Shown: positions 1 through 7,200, counted from the first letter of the stretch. The stretch is 11,520 bases of DNA from Acidobacteriota bacterium (GCA_016871135.1 VFZQ01000089.1:1-11520); one strand, 5' to 3'. Notes: a model not told the origin generated them from the letters alone. A program made the numbers and translations.

Positions 1-7
1 CCCTACC

Positions 8-1750
8 TTATTTTCGTGCGCGCGAATCCCTCGGTCCGATGACGTGGATCGACACGCGCGGCAGCGGGCGGCGCGTGTCGTTGCGCTTTCCGTTGGGGCC
101 GATCCAGAGCGTCGACAGCCCTTCGACCACAGGCCCCTTCTTGCCCGCCGCTTGTCCGCGTAACTGGAGCGAGTAGTCGCCGGCCGACGTGTCTTTCGGT
201 ATTGTCACGCGCAACGGCACGATCGGAATGTTGATATTGTCGCCATCGCCCGAAGGCCCAAAATGTTGATCGGCGCGGAACTGCCCGCGCGCTTCCGGAT
301 GCCCTTCGATCCACACATCGACGGCGCTCTCAAACCCCGGCTGCTTGATCAGCAACGCTTCGAGCGTAACCGTTTCGCCGGGCGCCGCGGAGAGCTCCTC
401 CGGCTCGGCGAGCAATTGAAACGACGGCTCGGCGGCGTCGAAGTGTAGCCGGTAAGCGAAGTCCGCGCCGGTGCGGTTTGTTCGGTCGCGCACAACAAGC
501 TTCGCCGTTTCCGTCTTCTTCGGCGTGTAGTAAAGACTGCTATCCGGGTTGCCGATGACGGTCCCTTGGCCGGTCATCAGGTCGTCGTGTTCGGCGAGCA
601 GCTTTCCTTCGCCATTGAAAAGTTCCAGCACCGTGTCGATCGTCGGAAGCCCGAGTTGCGCGGCCAGCGTCCAGGCATGAAACGGCTTGCCCTGTTCGAG
701 CCGGATCTCATAGCTGTGCTCTTTCTGGCGCAGCACGGCGTCGATCGCATCGCCGCCAATTTCAACCGACATCGCTTCGGCCGCTCCGTCCTTCGTCCGC
801 AGCCACAAGCGCCACAGGCCCGGCGTAGCCGCCGCCGGAATTTGAAAGCGTGCTTCCCGGCCATCGGCCGACAACGCGTCGATCGTTTCTAACTTGTCGC
901 TGCCGTCAATCGGCATTGAAAACGGAAACGTCATCCGATAGTGCTCGGCGCCGCGCGCGCGTTGCAGATAGGCGCCAGTCACGCCATCGAGCGCCTCTCC
1001 TTCGAAGCGAACGTGATATGCAGATCCGGGCCGTGCGCCAAGCGGAAAAATCGAACGCACCACCGGCAGCTTCGATATGTGCAGCGCGTAGCCGCAGTTG
1101 CCCTCGCACGACACACCTTGCGGGCCGCGATACTGATCGACCTTCAACGTGTAGCGCGTCGTCTTCGGAAATGTCACACTGAGCCTCGGCGTTTCGAGGT
1201 ATTCGTCCTGATCCTCGTTGAAGGCAGCCTCGTTTCCCTTTTCGTCGTAAAGGGTCAGCGAGCATTCCAAAAATCCGCCGCGCTCGATCGACTGCAAATC
1301 GAACAACCAGCGCTCGCCAGCGCGAGCCTCAAAGGTGAACCGATCCACGTCGGCCAGCGTCTTCATGAAACCATGAACGACCTGCGGCTTCAGTGCAATC
1401 GTTTGGGCCGCCTTGTCATTCGGTTCGATTTCATTGACCCCTTCGAATTCGAACACGTTAAACAGGCGCGTGTTCGTCACGCCCTTCGCCGTTACCGCCT
1501 GCAGGCGATGCGGCCCAAGCGCGGCCGCGCGATCCACGCGCACCCGCCCGCGCACCAACTCCGGCTTCGCTTCTATCGTCTCGACCCACTGCAACGCCGC
1601 TGTATCGAAGCGCGCCGAAACGAAACCGCCGAGATCCTTGCCGTGCAGTTCCACTTCGATGACCGCCCCCGCCTGCCCGCCAAGCGGCGCGACACGCGTC
1701 ACGTGCGGCGCGGCGCTGACCGTTATCGCGAACAACGCAGCGATCTTCAT
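8..1750 (-). CDS. Secreted PPC / IPT-like beta-domain protein
   Basis: This 580-residue exported protein has no recognisable catalytic motif and is probably a binding or scaffold protein. A short signal peptide (residues 1-14, hydrophobic core then SAA) is followed by an IPT/TIG-like domain (about 17-100). Next come a pre-peptidase C-terminal (PPC) domain beginning at NEIEPND (106-112) and running to about 226, a second IPT-like domain (about 229-330), a second PPC-like domain (about 344-437) and a C-terminal beta domain (about 443-570). The order beta-PPC-beta-PPC-beta suggests internal duplication. Cys215 and Cys219 (SCEGNC) could form a disulfide outside the cytoplasm. The start overlaps the DUF1501 stop by 4 bp (ATGA) and no good Shine-Dalgarno is visible, so translation is probably coupled. 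Such proteins are known next to DUF1501/DUF1549 genes in Acidobacteria and Planctomycetes. The substrate or partner is unknown. The gene ends with TAA at 8-10. Confidence 0.9.
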   Translation of the reverse strand: MKIAALFAITVSAAPHVTRVAPLGGQAGAVIEVELHGKDLGGFVSARFDTAALQWVETIEAKPELVRGRVRVDRAAALGPHRLQAVTAKGVTNTRLFNVFEFEGVNEIEPNDKAAQTIALKPQVVHGFMKTLADVDRFTFEARAGERWLFDLQSIERGGFLECSLTLYDEKGNEAAFNEDQDEYLETPRLSVTFPKTTRYTLKVDQYRGPQGVSCEGNCGYALHISKLPVVRSIFPLGARPGSAYHVRFEGEALDGVTGAYLQRARGAEHYRMTFPFSMPIDGSDKLETIDALSADGREARFQIPAAATPGLWRLWLRTKDGAAEAMSVEIGGDAIDAVLRQKEHSYEIRLEQGKPFHAWTLAAQLGLPTIDTVLELFNGEGKLLAEHDDLMTGQGTVIGNPDSSLYYTPKKTETAKLVVRDRTNRTGADFAYRLHFDAAEPSFQLLAEPEELSAAPGETVTLEALLIKQPGFESAVDVWIEGHPEARGQFRADQHFGPSGDGDNINIPIVPLRVTIPKDTSAGDYSLQLRGQAAGKKGPVVEGLSTLWIGPNGKRNDTRRPLPRVSIHVIGPRDSRARK

Positions 1751-2979
1751 CCGAACAACTCGCGCACCGGCGCGCCGTCGCTATTGATTCGCACGGGCCG
1801 GCCGTTCGTGCGGTACTCCTTGTGATAGTCGATGCCCAGCTTCTTGTAGATCGTCGCGCCGAGGTCTTCGATCGACACCGGCCGATCCTTCGGCGCGCCG
1901 CCTTGCGCGTCCGACGAGCCGATCACCTGCCCGCCCGGAACACCCGCGCCGGCGGCGGCGATAGAGAAAACGCCCGGCCAGTGATCGCGCCCCGCCGAGT
2001 GATTGATGTGCGGCGTACGCCCAAACTCGCCAATCGCCAACACCAGCGTCGACGCCAACAGCCCGCGATCATCGAGATCCCCAAGCAGCGCGGCAAACGC
2101 CTGATCAAACACGGGGAACGTCTTCTTGCTCGCTTCGTCGTTGCGAATATGCGAGTCGTACCCGCCTTGAAAAACCGCCGCCAGACGCACGCCGTTCTCG
2201 ATCAACCGCCGCGCCAACAGCGCGCCTTGCCCTGCCGCGTTGCGGCCGTAAGAGTCGCGCAACTTCGCCGGCTCTTGTTCGAGATCGAACGCCTTGCGCG
2301 CCGCCGGCGAAGTCACCAGATCGAAGGCCTTCTGATAGAAGTGGTCCATCCCTTCGACCAGCTTGCTTTTCTCGGCCGCGCGAATTTCATCGTCCATCCC
2401 GGCGAGCAGTCTTGCCCGCGCGGCGGATTCTTCAAGCGACACCCCCGGCGGCAGCGCGAGGTCCTGCACCTTGAAATCCTTGCGCGCCGGATCGCCCGTA
2501 ATGAACGGATCGTACGCCGCGCCCAGAAATCCAGCATCGGCCGAAATGTCTTTCTTTGGAATGCAGACAAACGGCGGCAGGCCCGCGCGCGGGCCAAACT
2601 CTTTCGCGACCACCGACCCAATGACCGGGTGCTTGAACGCATTGTTCGGGCGCGATCCGGAGAAGATGTACTGCTTGGCTTTTTCGTGAATCGCCTCTTT
2701 CGAGTAGACGCTGCGAATGACCGAGAACTTCTTAAAACTCTGCGCGCAACGTGGCAGCAGCTCGCTGAAGTGCACGCCCGGCACGGCTGTCGGAATCGTC
2801 TTGAAGCCGCCGCGAATCTCGGCGGTCTGTTCGGGCTTCGGGTCGAAAGAGTCGTGCTGGCAGGGCCCGCCTTCGAGAAAGAAGATGATGCAGTTCTTCG
2901 CCACGGCGCTGTCGGCCGCCGACAGCAGCTGCGGCAATCCAATGCCGGCGATTTGCAGAAATTCACGGCGGCGCGTCAT
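1747..2979 (-). CDS. DUF1501 family protein, Tat-exported
   Basis: This 410-residue protein belongs to DUF1501, a family related in fold to the alkaline phosphatase/sulfatase superfamily; no reaction is established. The N-terminus has a twin-arginine-type signal, TRRREFLQIAG, then a hydrophobic stretch to about residue 22, so export in folded form is likely. Family landmarks are visible: FLEGGPCQHDSFDPKP (34-49), GGYDSH (272-277), GEFGRTP (317-323) and GRDHWP (330-335). The Asp and His residues in these motifs are candidate metal ligands. GGYDSH replaces the more usual WD-x-H seen in the paralogue at 10073. The length is typical of the family. The ATG overlaps the upstream cytochrome-protein stop (ATGA at 2979-2976). 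An AAGGAG lies at 2999-2994, 14 nt before the start, rather far for a ribosome-binding site, so coupling probably contributes. Confidence 0.93.
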   Translation of the reverse strand: MTRRREFLQIAGIGLPQLLSAADSAVAKNCIIFFLEGGPCQHDSFDPKPEQTAEIRGGFKTIPTAVPGVHFSELLPRCAQSFKKFSVIRSVYSKEAIHEKAKQYIFSGSRPNNAFKHPVIGSVVAKEFGPRAGLPPFVCIPKKDISADAGFLGAAYDPFITGDPARKDFKVQDLALPPGVSLEESAARARLLAGMDDEIRAAEKSKLVEGMDHFYQKAFDLVTSPAARKAFDLEQEPAKLRDSYGRNAAGQGALLARRLIENGVRLAAVFQGGYDSHIRNDEASKKTFPVFDQAFAALLGDLDDRGLLASTLVLAIGEFGRTPHINHSAGRDHWPGVFSIAAAGAGVPGGQVIGSSDAQGGAPKDRPVSIEDLGATIYKKLGIDYHKEYRTNGRPVRINSDGAPVRELFG

Positions 2980-5129
2980 TGATTGAGTTGAAACTCCTTA
3001 GAGTTGAGAATAGCCCAAAGCACGTTCTCGAAGGCGCGGCGGCGCGAGCGTCCCGCCTCCTTCTCCGCGCCAATGAAGTTCTCGGCCGCGCGCCACTCTT
3101 TCTCCGAAGGCGCACGCGCATAAGCGCGCCGGTACAGAGCATCCAGCACCGCGCGGTCGTCAAGTGTTTTTTCCAGCAACTCCGCCAGCACGTTCTTCGG
3201 CGAGTCGATCTTCTCTCGCATCGCATCGGCGTTCATCAAATGCAGCGCCTGCGCCAGCGACGGCGCCTGGCTGCGCGGCTCCATGATGTCGCGGCGCGGG
3301 TGCCCGAACGTCGTAAGAAAATAGGTTGAGCCGATCGACGCGACAAGATCCTTCGCGGTCGTGCCCTCGGGATAATTGCCGAATGCCTGCGGCACGCCGG
3401 TCACTTGGCCGACGGCGTCGAGCAGCACTTCGGCGGGCAGCTTGCGGGGCTCGTAACGCGCCAGCAGGACCCGCTCCAAAGGATCGCCGCCGTTGGCGCG
3501 CCCCGGCGCGCGAGCGCTGGCTTGATAGGTCTGCGAGTTGAGGATCAGCCGGTGAATCGGCTTGAAGCGAAAGCCGCCGTCGATGAACGCCTGCGCAAGC
3601 TGATCGAGCAGCGCGGGATGCGAAGCCATGTTCGTCGAGCGGAAGTCGTCGGCCGGTTCGACGATGCCCGCGCCGAAATACTCCGCCCAAATCCGATTGA
3701 CCGTCGCGCGCGCGAACTGCATCTTCTGCGTTCGCGTAATCCACTCGGCGAGCGCATCGCGCCGTTCGGCGTTAACGACCGGCGTCGTGCCGTCAAGAAA
3801 CTTCGGCGCGACTGGCTGCTTGCTGACCGGATGCAGCACTTCGCCGTCGCGCGTGTTGTACCAGACCCGCCGGTACTGCGCGTAGCCATGCTTCACTTTC
3901 GTGCGTCCGAGGAACGCGGCCATCCCGTAGAAATCGTCCTGCGTCAAATTTTCGAGCGGATGATTGTGACATTCGGCGCACTCTATGCGCTGGCCCAGAA
4001 ACAGCCGCGTCACAGTCGGCGTAGCCTTCGAAACTTCGAAGGTCTTCAGCATGAAATCGATCGCCGGATGCCAGAAGTTGCCCGCCGGATGGACGGTCGT
4101 ATCGCCGGTAGCGGTGATCATCTCGCGCGCCGCTTCATCGTACGGACGATCGGCGCGGATCATCTCAGCGAGCCAGCGCTTGTAGCTCGCGTTGGTGCGG
4201 CCCTGCGAGTAATACTGCGAGTTGCGGAACCAGTCTTCGAACTTAACGAGCCAGTGCGACGTGTACTCGTCGCGACCGAGCAGTTCGTCGATCAACTTGG
4301 CGCGGTCAAGCGGCGCGGCCGCTTCGGCCGGAGCGAGTCCGTTGTGCGCGAGTTCCTCGGTAGTCGGCAGCACGCCGATTGCATCAAGATAAACGCGGCG
4401 CCGGAAGGCATCGTCGTCGCTCAACGGATACGGGTTGATTCGCACCTCGCGCAGCTTCGCGAAAATCTCCCGGTCGATAAAATTCGCGGGCGCGCGCTGA
4501 CTGACAGCCGCCGCCGCGCCATCAAGCACAATGAACTGCGCGGTCGCCGTTTTGCCCATGCCTCGCGCAAGGACCGTCGTCAACCCTCGGCCCTTTGCCT
4601 TGACCGCGCCCGCCGCATCGACCGTAACGACGGCCTCGTCATTGACGGCATAGCGAACCTCACGCGTCATTTCGCGCGTTGTGCCGTCGGAAAGCCGGCC
4701 TGTTACCGTGACCGCCGCAGCCGCTCCAGGCGCGGACAGAATCTGCTCGCGCGGCGTGATTTCGATCGAGACGATGCGCGGCCCGGACGCGTTACGCTTG
4801 GCGCCCTGTTCGATCCACTGCTGAATCACGCGGTATTCATCGGCGGTCTTCGTAAGGATGTGCCCCCCGCCATGCGGCGCCGCGAACGACGGCTTGCGAA
4901 GGATCAGCGAGTTGTCGGCGTTCTTCAAATCGATGCGCCGCGAGATCACCGTGTGATCGGCCGCCGGATCGCTCCCGTAGAGCGAAAGCTTGAAACCAGC
5001 CTGGCCCGCTGGCGACCCGTGGCACCCCGAACTGTTGCAGCCCTTGGTCGTGAGGATGGAGATGACGTCGCGCTCAAAGCTGACGTCGACGCCGGCGGCG
5101 AGAAGCAGAATGGAGACCAGGGGTGGCAT
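2976..5129 (-). CDS. Exported haem-motif protein: CX4CH + Big2 + DUF1549 + DUF1553
   Basis: This 717-residue exported protein is the first gene of the minus-strand operon. A short signal-like segment (1-13) has no positive charge. It is followed by a cytochrome-like region whose cysteine motif is CNSSGCH (31-37), four residues between the cysteines instead of the usual two; the GCN..CHG..GQ.GFKLSL.G.DP context is, as I recall it, typical of this subfamily. A Big2 Ig-like domain spans about 117-202. DUF1549 (PSCyt2) spans about 214-412 and contains a canonical haem-c motif CAECH (384-388). DUF1553 (PSD1) spans about 455-715. The role is probably periplasmic or surface electron transfer linked to an unknown activity. 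The start is well fixed: ATG at 5129 is the first start codon after an in-frame TAG 18 nt upstream. It overlaps the next gene by 4 bp. Confidence 0.93.
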   Translation of the reverse strand: MPPLVSILLLAAGVDVSFERDVISILTTKGCNSSGCHGSPAGQAGFKLSLYGSDPAADHTVISRRIDLKNADNSLILRKPSFAAPHGGGHILTKTADEYRVIQQWIEQGAKRNASGPRIVSIEITPREQILSAPGAAAAVTVTGRLSDGTTREMTREVRYAVNDEAVVTVDAAGAVKAKGRGLTTVLARGMGKTATAQFIVLDGAAAAVSQRAPANFIDREIFAKLREVRINPYPLSDDDAFRRRVYLDAIGVLPTTEELAHNGLAPAEAAAPLDRAKLIDELLGRDEYTSHWLVKFEDWFRNSQYYSQGRTNASYKRWLAEMIRADRPYDEAAREMITATGDTTVHPAGNFWHPAIDFMLKTFEVSKATPTVTRLFLGQRIECAECHNHPLENLTQDDFYGMAAFLGRTKVKHGYAQYRRVWYNTRDGEVLHPVSKQPVAPKFLDGTTPVVNAERRDALAEWITRTQKMQFARATVNRIWAEYFGAGIVEPADDFRSTNMASHPALLDQLAQAFIDGGFRFKPIHRLILNSQTYQASARAPGRANGGDPLERVLLARYEPRKLPAEVLLDAVGQVTGVPQAFGNYPEGTTAKDLVASIGSTYFLTTFGHPRRDIMEPRSQAPSLAQALHLMNADAMREKIDSPKNVLAELLEKTLDDRAVLDALYRRAYARAPSEKEWRAAENFIGAEKEAGRSRRRAFENVLWAILNSKEFQLNQ

Positions 5130-5138
5130 GGGTCCGCT

Positions 5139-5167
5139 ATTATTCTATGAGGCTAGAATACTCCAAA
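5139..5167 (-). promoter_or_regulatory. Candidate promoter of the minus-strand operon
   Basis: Read on the minus strand, TTTGGA (5167-5162) is followed 17 nt later by AATAAT (5144-5139), a plausible sigma70-type -35/-10 pair. The -10 box ends only 9 nt before the ATG at 5129, so the transcript would be leaderless or nearly so, and no Shine-Dalgarno is visible. TAGAAT (5147-5142) is an alternative -10 but leaves only 14 nt spacing. The assignment is by eye only. Confidence 0.4.
5141..5160. promoter_or_regulatory. Perfect 7-bp inverted repeat, possible operator
   Basis: TATTCTA (5141-5147) and TAGAATA (5154-5160) are perfect inverted repeats separated by 6 bp. The repeat lies in the spacer of the candidate promoter and overlaps its -10 box, the usual place for a repressor operator. 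The arms are A/T-rich against a GC-rich background. The binding protein is unknown. A chance match made of two -10-like sequences is the alternative. Confidence 0.4.
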
Positions 5168-5712
5168 CGGCACTTCGCTTGCGCGCGCTGCTGTTCGGCG
5201 CGGTTTTTGCAGCACAATCTCGGCGGTTCGATTGATACTCGACGGACGGCTCAGCGAGTGGGTCCGGATGGAGTTGATCGAGGATCCATCGGAATGCAGC
5301 CATCGCAAGCTTCGGCAGCAGCTGCTGCTAGCGACATCGCCGCCGGCTGAAATCTGCTCATTGGCACGTCGTTTGTGGCAGGCTTCCCGCCGGCAATGAT
5401 AGTCTTTTCGTTTCTTGGAGCGCCGGATAGCATCATCCGCACCGCGCCCAGCAGGGCGTCGAACATGCCGAGCATGATCAGCACCGTAACTGTCCTGCGG
5501 TTTCCGGGCCCCTTCGTCAGCGTGGTGTTCGCCGCTTCCAACGCGGAAGCGGTCGATGCGTGCAGCGCCGGCGCTACGGGCGCGACACCATAGATGGATA
5601 TCTGATTCACATGATGCCGAACAATGGCGCGGCATGGATCGGCCGTTTGGGACTCCGCGGCGAGATGCTGGTTCTCGGCTCGTCGGGGCTGTTTCGGGTT
5701 AAGTAGAGGTGT
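5161..5712. other. Gap without a convincing gene
   Basis: About 550 bases lie between the start of the minus-strand operon and the end of the toxin gene. Several open frames overlap here on both strands, but none has a ribosome-binding site, a recognisable domain or a partner. The longest plausible ones are 5251-5610 on the minus strand and 5375-5593 on the plus strand. They share the same wobble position, so base composition cannot decide between them. A 14-bp palindrome lies at 5315-5328. The region may be decayed coding sequence. Confidence 0.5.
5251..5610 (-). CDS. Doubtful 119-residue ORF with one hydrophobic segment
   Basis: This open frame starts at GTG (5610) and has no visible Shine-Dalgarno. 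It encodes 119 residues including one hydrophobic, possibly membrane-spanning stretch at about residues 41-63 (TVTVLIMLGMFDALLGAVRMM), and a low-complexity Ala-rich run near residue 95. The first half uses G/C-rich third positions like the neighbouring genes; the second half does not. I recognise no family. It could be a small membrane protein, the remnant of one, or non-coding, and the antisense frame 5375-5593 is similarly open. It is kept only because the gap would otherwise hold nothing. Confidence 0.18.
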   Translation of the reverse strand: MNQISIYGVAPVAPALHASTASALEAANTTLTKGPGNRRTVTVLIMLGMFDALLGAVRMMLSGAPRNEKTIIAGGKPATNDVPMSRFQPAAMSLAAAAAEACDGCIPMDPRSTPSGPTR

Positions 5713-6066
5713 TCAAATGCGCGGCAAGAAGTGAATTTGGTTCCGTAATTGGTCTTCCGTCCAAGTGAGCCAAACGTATAGCAGGCCGTCGATCGCGGTG
5801 CCGGTCGAGTGGCCGTTCGATATCAGCAATATTCCGGGCGAGTCGGACGATTTCAGGAATTCTTCGAAATGGCCGCGCATGGTTCGAACATCGCGAGTGA
5901 CCAATACCCTGCCATCGGCTGCCGCGATGCGAAGCACCTCGGGATCGAGCGTGCCATCGGCGAGAACTCCTCGAGCCGGCCGAAAGTCGATGGACGGCTC
6001 ACGCAGTTGCACTCCGCGAGCGATGTCTGGATCAAGATTGGCGTCCGCTTGAAATCGAATGTTCAT
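5713..6066 (-). CDS. DUF5615 PIN-like toxin
   Basis: This 117-residue protein is the presumed toxin of a DUF433/DUF5615 toxin-antitoxin pair. DUF5615 proteins have a PIN-like nuclease fold and are predicted metal-dependent RNases; the target here is unknown. The N-terminus MNIRFQADANLDPDIA carries Asp8 and Asp12, one of which is the expected first acidic metal ligand. DPEVLRIAAADGRVLVTRDVRTM (41-63) holds the typical AA..GRVLVT.D signature with Asp59. The C-terminal half is a hydrophobic strand-helix region (SPGILLISNGHSTGTAIDGLL). The length is normal and no key residue appears missing, so it is probably intact. ATG at 6066 overlaps the antitoxin stop by one base (TGATG). The toxin has no Shine-Dalgarno of its own outside a hairpin, so translation should depend on the antitoxin being translated first. 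Confidence 0.87.
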   Translation of the reverse strand: MNIRFQADANLDPDIARGVQLREPSIDFRPARGVLADGTLDPEVLRIAAADGRVLVTRDVRTMRGHFEEFLKSSDSPGILLISNGHSTGTAIDGLLYVWLTWTEDQLRNQIHFLPRI

Positions 6067-6386
6067 CAGCGCTTGCCAAGCGCTGCCTTCGCCGCGGCTT
6101 TGAAGCCTTCCAGCATTTCAGGCGGAGTAGGGTTTGTCTGTTCGAACTCTTTCCAAAGCTCGTCTTGCGAGAGGAGGTACGCCTCGACGGCGGCTGGATT
6201 GTCGAGCAGAAAAGCGATGACGCCGTACACTCTTCCGAGCGAACCGATGGATGGGAACTTCTGAAAGATCGATTCGGGACTGTGTCCCTCATGAAATGCC
6301 GCGTAAACGACATCGAGGCCAATACGAGTTCCGGCGACGTAGTATCCCCCGTTGCGCACTTCCACGTACTGGTTGCTGGGCATCAT
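6066..6386 (-). CDS. DUF433 family antitoxin
   Basis: This 106-residue small cytoplasmic protein is the presumed antitoxin that binds and neutralises the DUF5615 toxin encoded directly downstream, and it may autorepress the pair. DUF433 proteins carry a helix-turn-helix-like region. The family pattern is clear: YVEVRNGGYYVAGTRIGLD (7-25), FHEGHSPESIFQKFPSIGSLGRVYGVIAFLLDNP (31-64), then a C-terminal helix (PPEMLEGFKAAAKAALGKR) that probably contacts the toxin. I chose ATG at 6386 because it matches the start of the second DUF433 copy and has GGAG (6400-6397) 10 nt upstream. An in-frame TTG at 6395 lies too close to that GGAG. The stop overlaps the toxin ATG. The copy near 7529 is a broken paralogue. 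Confidence 0.88.
   Translation of the reverse strand: MMPSNQYVEVRNGGYYVAGTRIGLDVVYAAFHEGHSPESIFQKFPSIGSLGRVYGVIAFLLDNPAAVEAYLLSQDELWKEFEQTNPTPPEMLEGFKAAAKAALGKR
6067..6085 (-). promoter_or_regulatory. Hairpin abutting the toxin start codon
   Basis: CAGCGCTTG (6067-6075) and CAAGCGCTG (6077-6085) are perfect 9-base inverted repeats around one central base. In the mRNA this folds as an 8-bp GC-rich stem with a 3-nt loop. It covers the last antitoxin codons and the first two bases of the antitoxin stop, and ends exactly one base before the toxin AUG. It should block independent ribosome entry at the toxin and be melted by ribosomes finishing the antitoxin. The mechanism is inference; the repeat itself is seen directly. 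Confidence 0.55.
6339..6381. repeat. 43-nt direct repeat, copy 1 (in intact DUF433 gene)
   Basis: These 43 bases are identical to 7482-7524. They encode the N-terminal PSNQYVEVRNGGYY segment of the DUF433 protein. Identity includes all wobble positions, unlike the rest of the two genes, which has clearly diverged. Confidence 0.9.
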
Positions 6387-6536
6387 CGCAAGCAAACTCC
6401 GTACTCAGTGTACATCGCAGCGACTGGGTCGGTGGTGGCATCAATGCAAAGATTGTGATTCGCGGTCCGATGGAGCCAGTGAACGAGAAGCTGCCAGATA
6501 GAGGATTGTCTTCACATCGCTCGGCTGACGTTGAAC

Positions 6537-7124
6537 TTAAATTTCAATCCGCCGTCCACAGACCTCATACGGCCCGGCCGGAATGGAGGCCCCTTGATCC
6601 TTCAAGAATTTAAGCCAGCCATGGATCACACACGGGACATCAGCTAGGAATTTCCATTCGACGCCCTTCTTGTCCTTGACGATGACCTCGACACCCGACC
6701 ATTTTCCTGCGCCCCACGCGTCCTTGCCAAAACCCAAACCGACCACCAGCACGTCATCTTCGCTCTCGATCGGCAGGTCAGGGTCGCTTAGATTGGAATG
6801 CTTGTATGCGTTCGCTACTCCGCGTATCCGATCGTGCGCGTCTACTCGCCCAACCGAATTTGGTCCCGGCCATACACACAACGGGCCGACAAGCTGGCGG
6901 ATCGTGCGCTTGTTTAGCGCTAGGTCATGGCTGGCGCGATCCGTTAAGCCATCAATCGCGATTGCCATTTCGGCCGCTCGCCGTTTCGCGTTTCTCGCCT
7001 CGTCAATCCAGTGATCTGGAGCATGGTCCCTATTAAAGGCGATGGACAGTTCTTCCTCTGCGGATTCGTAGTCTGCCACCGCCGGCAGCACGTTTTCCTT
7101 AAGGTGATTGAGCGTTCTGGTCAT
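6537..7124 (-). CDS. Uncharacterised 195-residue protein with ANAYKH motif
   Basis: I do not recognise a named family, but the frame looks real. Residues 1-80 read as helices rich in Ala, Glu and Arg (such as DEARNAKRRAAEMAIAIDGL, 41-60). A conserved-looking motif RGVANAYKH follows (101-109). The C-terminal half appears beta-rich: DDVLVVGLGFGKDAWGAGKW (123-142), GVEVIVKDKKGVEWKFL (144-160), then a Trp-bearing helix (IHGWLKFLKDQG). The layout recalls uncharacterised proteobacterial proteins with an 'A..(Y/F)KH' motif and a G.G..W..GK..GVE segment; this is from memory. There is no signal peptide or membrane segment, so it is probably cytoplasmic. Codon third positions are less G/C-biased than in the flanking operons, consistent with transfer. 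No strong Shine-Dalgarno lies before ATG 7124; GGAG is about 16 nt upstream. It sits 76 nt downstream of the DUF433 pseudogene, on the same strand. Confidence 0.72.
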   Translation of the reverse strand: MTRTLNHLKENVLPAVADYESAEEELSIAFNRDHAPDHWIDEARNAKRRAAEMAIAIDGLTDRASHDLALNKRTIRQLVGPLCVWPGPNSVGRVDAHDRIRGVANAYKHSNLSDPDLPIESEDDVLVVGLGFGKDAWGAGKWSGVEVIVKDKKGVEWKFLADVPCVIHGWLKFLKDQGASIPAGPYEVCGRRIEI

Positions 7125-7200
7125 CCCTGTCGAGAATCTCCGTCAAAATTCAGTTGAGTGCCACATGTCACCCGACGGCAGGAATACACGAACGACGTAG

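Noticed and set aside
3405..5150. 581-residue plus-strand open frame (and similar long ones at 1822-2982, 941-1825 and, minus strand, 8111-8929)
   Set aside because: Each is antisense to a recognised DUF1549/DUF1553, DUF1501 or PPC gene. They are Arg-rich, without domains or start signals, and are kept open by the high-GC codon bias of the true gene.
5315..5328. Perfect palindrome GCAGCAGCTGCTGC
   Set aside because: It has no loop, no adjacent T-run and no promoter, and is composed of simple GCA/GCT triplets, so it is likely chance in GC-rich DNA.
6387..6395. TTG start for the antitoxin, three codons upstream
   Set aside because: GGAG is only 1 nt away from the TTG, and the paralogous copy begins at the position matching ATG 6386.
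6251..6613. 120-residue plus-strand ORF crossing the intergenic gap, with a stretch faintly like a pterin synthase (IRGPMEPV)
   Set aside because: Most of it is antisense to the DUF433 gene and the 195-residue gene; the likeness covers under ten residues and no catalytic His cluster is present.
6822..6848. HEPN RNase motif (RGVANAYKH) in the 195-residue protein
   Set aside because: The Arg-His spacing is seven residues, outside the usual RX4-6H, and the C-terminal half is beta-rich, so the family call is not supported and only the resemblance is recorded.
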